Notes under the pieces: model-generated
What the model saw: the letters and a program-made list of their open reading frames with translations, nothing else
Database searches by the model: none
What the model was told of the DNA's origin: nothing
Translations under genes and position numbers: made by a program
Assembly (NCBI GenBank): GCA_938091335.1
Contig: CALLJG010000007.1
Span: 1 to 64,000, forward strand
Direction of reading: 5' to 3'
Length of the DNA: 64,000 bases
Source: an uncultured Thermodesulfobacterium sp.
GTDB taxonomy: Bacteria; Desulfobacterota; Thermodesulfobacteria; Thermodesulfobacteriales; Thermodesulfobacteriaceae
Shown: in pieces, positions 62,483 to 64,000 of the stretch
Position numbering within the stretch: position 1 is the stretch's first letter
Layout of the letters: each line of letters begins with the position of its first letter

Positions 62483-63076
62483 TTAAATTTTTAAGGTTCC
62501 ATTAATGAAAATATCTACATAGACATCAAGAACTTCATTGAAATCATAATCATTTTTATGAATATTAAGGCATTCTCTAATCTCTTTAGCATAAAAGTAT
62601 GAAAAAAACATTCCAAGAAAAGCTCTTGCCGCTAAATTACTATTAAATTTTCTTAAAACATCCTTTTTTTGTAAAGTATCAAAATACTCGGAAAGTAATC
62701 TTAATGTATTCTCTATAACATTTTCATGAATTTTTTTGATTTTTTCAGGATACCTTTGCATTTCAGAATGCATAATCTTCACAAGATCCTTTTTAGATTC
62801 CAAAAGTTTGATAAATTCATAAGCAATAATCTTAAGAGCCTTTTCATAGGAAATATTTTTAACATTTTCAAGAATTTCTTTAAGTTTAGGTAAAAAGGAA
62901 TAGGTATTTATAACTTCTTCAAATAAATTTTCTTTAGAAGGAAAATACCTGAACAGCGTTACTTCTGTTATTTTTGCTTCCTTAGCAATCTCTTTAGTGG
63001 TAGCTCCCAAATAACCTTTTTGAGAAAAAAGTTTTAGAGCCGATTCTAAAATCTTTTTCTTAGTTATTTCAGACAA
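62483..63076 (-). CDS. TetR-family transcriptional regulator
   Basis: 197 residues. The helix-turn-helix is ATTKEIAKEAKITEVTLFRYFPSKENL, typical of TetR (TxxxIAxxAGVSxxxLYxHF). The rest is a helical ligand/dimer domain. It is divergent from the phosphatidyltransferase gene and may regulate it or itself. Confidence 0.9.
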   Translation of the reverse strand: MSEITKKKILESALKLFSQKGYLGATTKEIAKEAKITEVTLFRYFPSKENLFEEVINTYSFLPKLKEILENVKNISYEKALKIIAYEFIKLLESKKDLVKIMHSEMQRYPEKIKKIHENVIENTLRLLSEYFDTLQKKDVLRKFNSNLAARAFLGMFFSYFYAKEIRECLNIHKNDYDFNEVLDVYVDIFINGTLKI

Positions 63077-63195
63077 TTTTTTTCCTTTTGCAAGTACTTA
63101 CTTTAATCTTATATTAATACCAAATTTTTTCAACTAATTTTTGCTAATTCTTGACTTTTCTTTTTTATTCTATAAAATTTAGTAATATTTTAAAT

Positions 63196-63822
63196 ATGAA
63201 TTTGACAGGGAAAAAAGAGTATTTTGAAAAGTTTTATACTCCCTTTGGGGTACTTCTATATAAACTTCATTTTCCTGCTAACTTTGTCACTTTACTGTCT
63301 CTTTTAGTTGGAACTGCTTCAGCTTTAGCTTATAAAAGTGAAAATCTACTTTTAGGTATGTCTCTTTTAATAATTTCTGGAATTTTGGACTTATCAGATG
63401 GAGTAGTAGCAAGACTTTCTGGGAAACCAACTAAATTTGGAGCTATTTTTGATTGGGTAACAGATAAATGGATAGATGGTGTAATACTTGGAACAGTAGG
63501 TTATTTTTATGCTGGTCCATTTTGGGCTATTTTAGTGGTTAATACTTCAATGTTACATTCTTTTATTAAGCCAGTAGTTTATGCAGAAATTGGATATTTA
63601 GTAAAAATAAAGGGAAAAATCCGAGATCCTTTAGAAAATATAGGATTTTTTGGAAGACCAGAAACTTATATTTTTCTTGTCATTTTTACTATTTTAGAAA
63701 AATTTAATACTCAAATAGGTTTAAATTATGGAATAAAATTAATTGCACTTCTTACTTTATTTTCCTTATTTCAAAGAATAGGATATCTTTATAAAAATTT
63801 TGCCAAATCTTATGATGAATAA
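63196..63822 (+). CDS. CDP-alcohol phosphatidyltransferase family membrane enzyme (second)
   Basis: The signature D-G-x2-A-R-x8-G-x3-D-x3-D is visible as DLSDGVVARLSG and FGAIFDWVTDKWIDG. The ORF-track start is a TTG with an unlikely leader; the ATG at 63196 (MNLTGKKEYFEKFY) is preferred, giving 208 residues and about six helices. The last codons overlap the RibD-like gene by 8 bp. Head group not determined. Confidence 0.82.
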   Translation: MNLTGKKEYFEKFYTPFGVLLYKLHFPANFVTLLSLLVGTASALAYKSENLLLGMSLLIISGILDLSDGVVARLSGKPTKFGAIFDWVTDKWIDGVILGTVGYFYAGPFWAILVVNTSMLHSFIKPVVYAEIGYLVKIKGKIRDPLENIGFFGRPETYIFLVIFTILEKFNTQIGLNYGIKLIALLTLFSLFQRIGYLYKNFAKSYDE

Positions 63823-64000
63823 ACCTTATATAACCATAGTATCTGAAGTAACTGTGGATGGGAAACTCACTCTTTATAGAGGAGCATCAAGTAAAGAACT
63901 TATGAGCATCATGACAAAAGAGGTTTATAAATATCTTCACAGTATAAGAGCTCAGGTTGATGGAATAATGGTAGGTTGTGAAACGGTAAGAACTGATGAT
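63815..64000 (+). CDS. RibD C-terminal-type reductase (5' end)
   Basis: Partial; 62 codons to the window edge. MNKPYITIVSEVTVDGKL resembles the start of the archaeal/fungal-type 2,5-diamino-6-ribosylamino-pyrimidinone 5'-phosphate reductase, with AQVDGIMVGCETVRTDD (G-x-x-T-V-x-x-D) further on. No deaminase part precedes it. The start overlaps the previous gene by 8 bp (ATG in the final codons). Confidence 0.8.
   Translation, partial: MNKPYITIVSEVTVDGKLTLYRGASSKELMSIMTKEVYKYLHSIRAQVDGIMVGCETVRTDD

Overview
The window is a compact, AT-rich bacterial chromosome segment with almost no non-coding DNA. Gene content points to a strictly anaerobic, hydrogen-using thermophile. It has a tungsten-type aldehyde:ferredoxin oxidoreductase, a Tat-exported periplasmic [NiFe] hydrogenase with hypC/hypD, a four-subunit 2-oxoacid:ferredoxin oxidoreductase, an archaeal-type (class V) fructose-1,6-bisphosphate aldolase/phosphatase, and F0 genes without F1 genes beside them. 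Outer-membrane functions (LolA, TolR/TonB-like proteins) show a Gram-negative envelope. A Thermodesulfobacterium-like member of the Thermodesulfobacteriota fits best, but that assignment is inference from content and composition, not from a marker-gene comparison.

Layout. 0-5 kb (minus): an LTXXQ periplasmic protein, pyrD, pyrK, a cysteine-cluster protein and murJ. 4.6-8.5 kb: ribBA, tRNA-Phe, HU, a truncated HDOD protein, an iron alcohol dehydrogenase and a frameshifted nucleotidyltransferase. 8.6-15 kb: a radical SAM enzyme, a membrane methyltransferase, the MoxR/DUF58/transglutaminase cluster and an M48 lipoprotein protease. 15-21.5 kb: two RNA methyltransferases overlapping tail to tail, then a 1401-residue acyl-CoA dehydratase activase-type protein. 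21.6-25.7 kb: the F0 operon (two AtpI/AtpZ-like genes, atpB, atpE), comM and a CDP-alcohol phosphatidyltransferase. 25.7-34.5 kb: hypCD, the [NiFe] hydrogenase, AOR, and an arsR-permease-thioredoxin-FmdE cassette. 34.6-42.5 kb: ftsK, lolA, dedA (frameshifted), a glycine-zipper lipoprotein, aspC, tonB/tolA-like, tolR, a second cysteine-cluster protein and fbp. 42.6-48.7 kb: an orphan FlhB-like protein, a GcvH-like protein lacking the lipoyl lysine, fabD, korDABC, dtd and a purine permease. 48.7-61.5 kb: biosynthetic and housekeeping genes (ilvC, hemL, rsmA, mltG) with TPR/HEAT-like proteins. 61.5-64 kb: tRNA-Leu, about 0.8 kb of degenerate DNA, a TetR regulator, a second CDP-alcohol phosphatidyltransferase and the start of a RibD-type reductase.

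Main discoveries from reading the DNA. Three genes (ykgJ-like at 2.2-3.0 kb, DUF58 at 11.0-11.9 kb, korD at 44.3 kb) have conserved N-termini that reach upstream of any ATG, GTG or TTG and appear to start at AUU or AUC. Two genes (nucleotidyltransferase, dedA) are broken by one extra base in a T5 run, and correcting it restores a convincing family C-terminus. A strong hairpin separates atpB from atpE. The catalytic subunit of the hydrogenase has RICNVC where RxCGxC is usual. No CRISPR array, insertion sequence, prophage or rRNA was seen.
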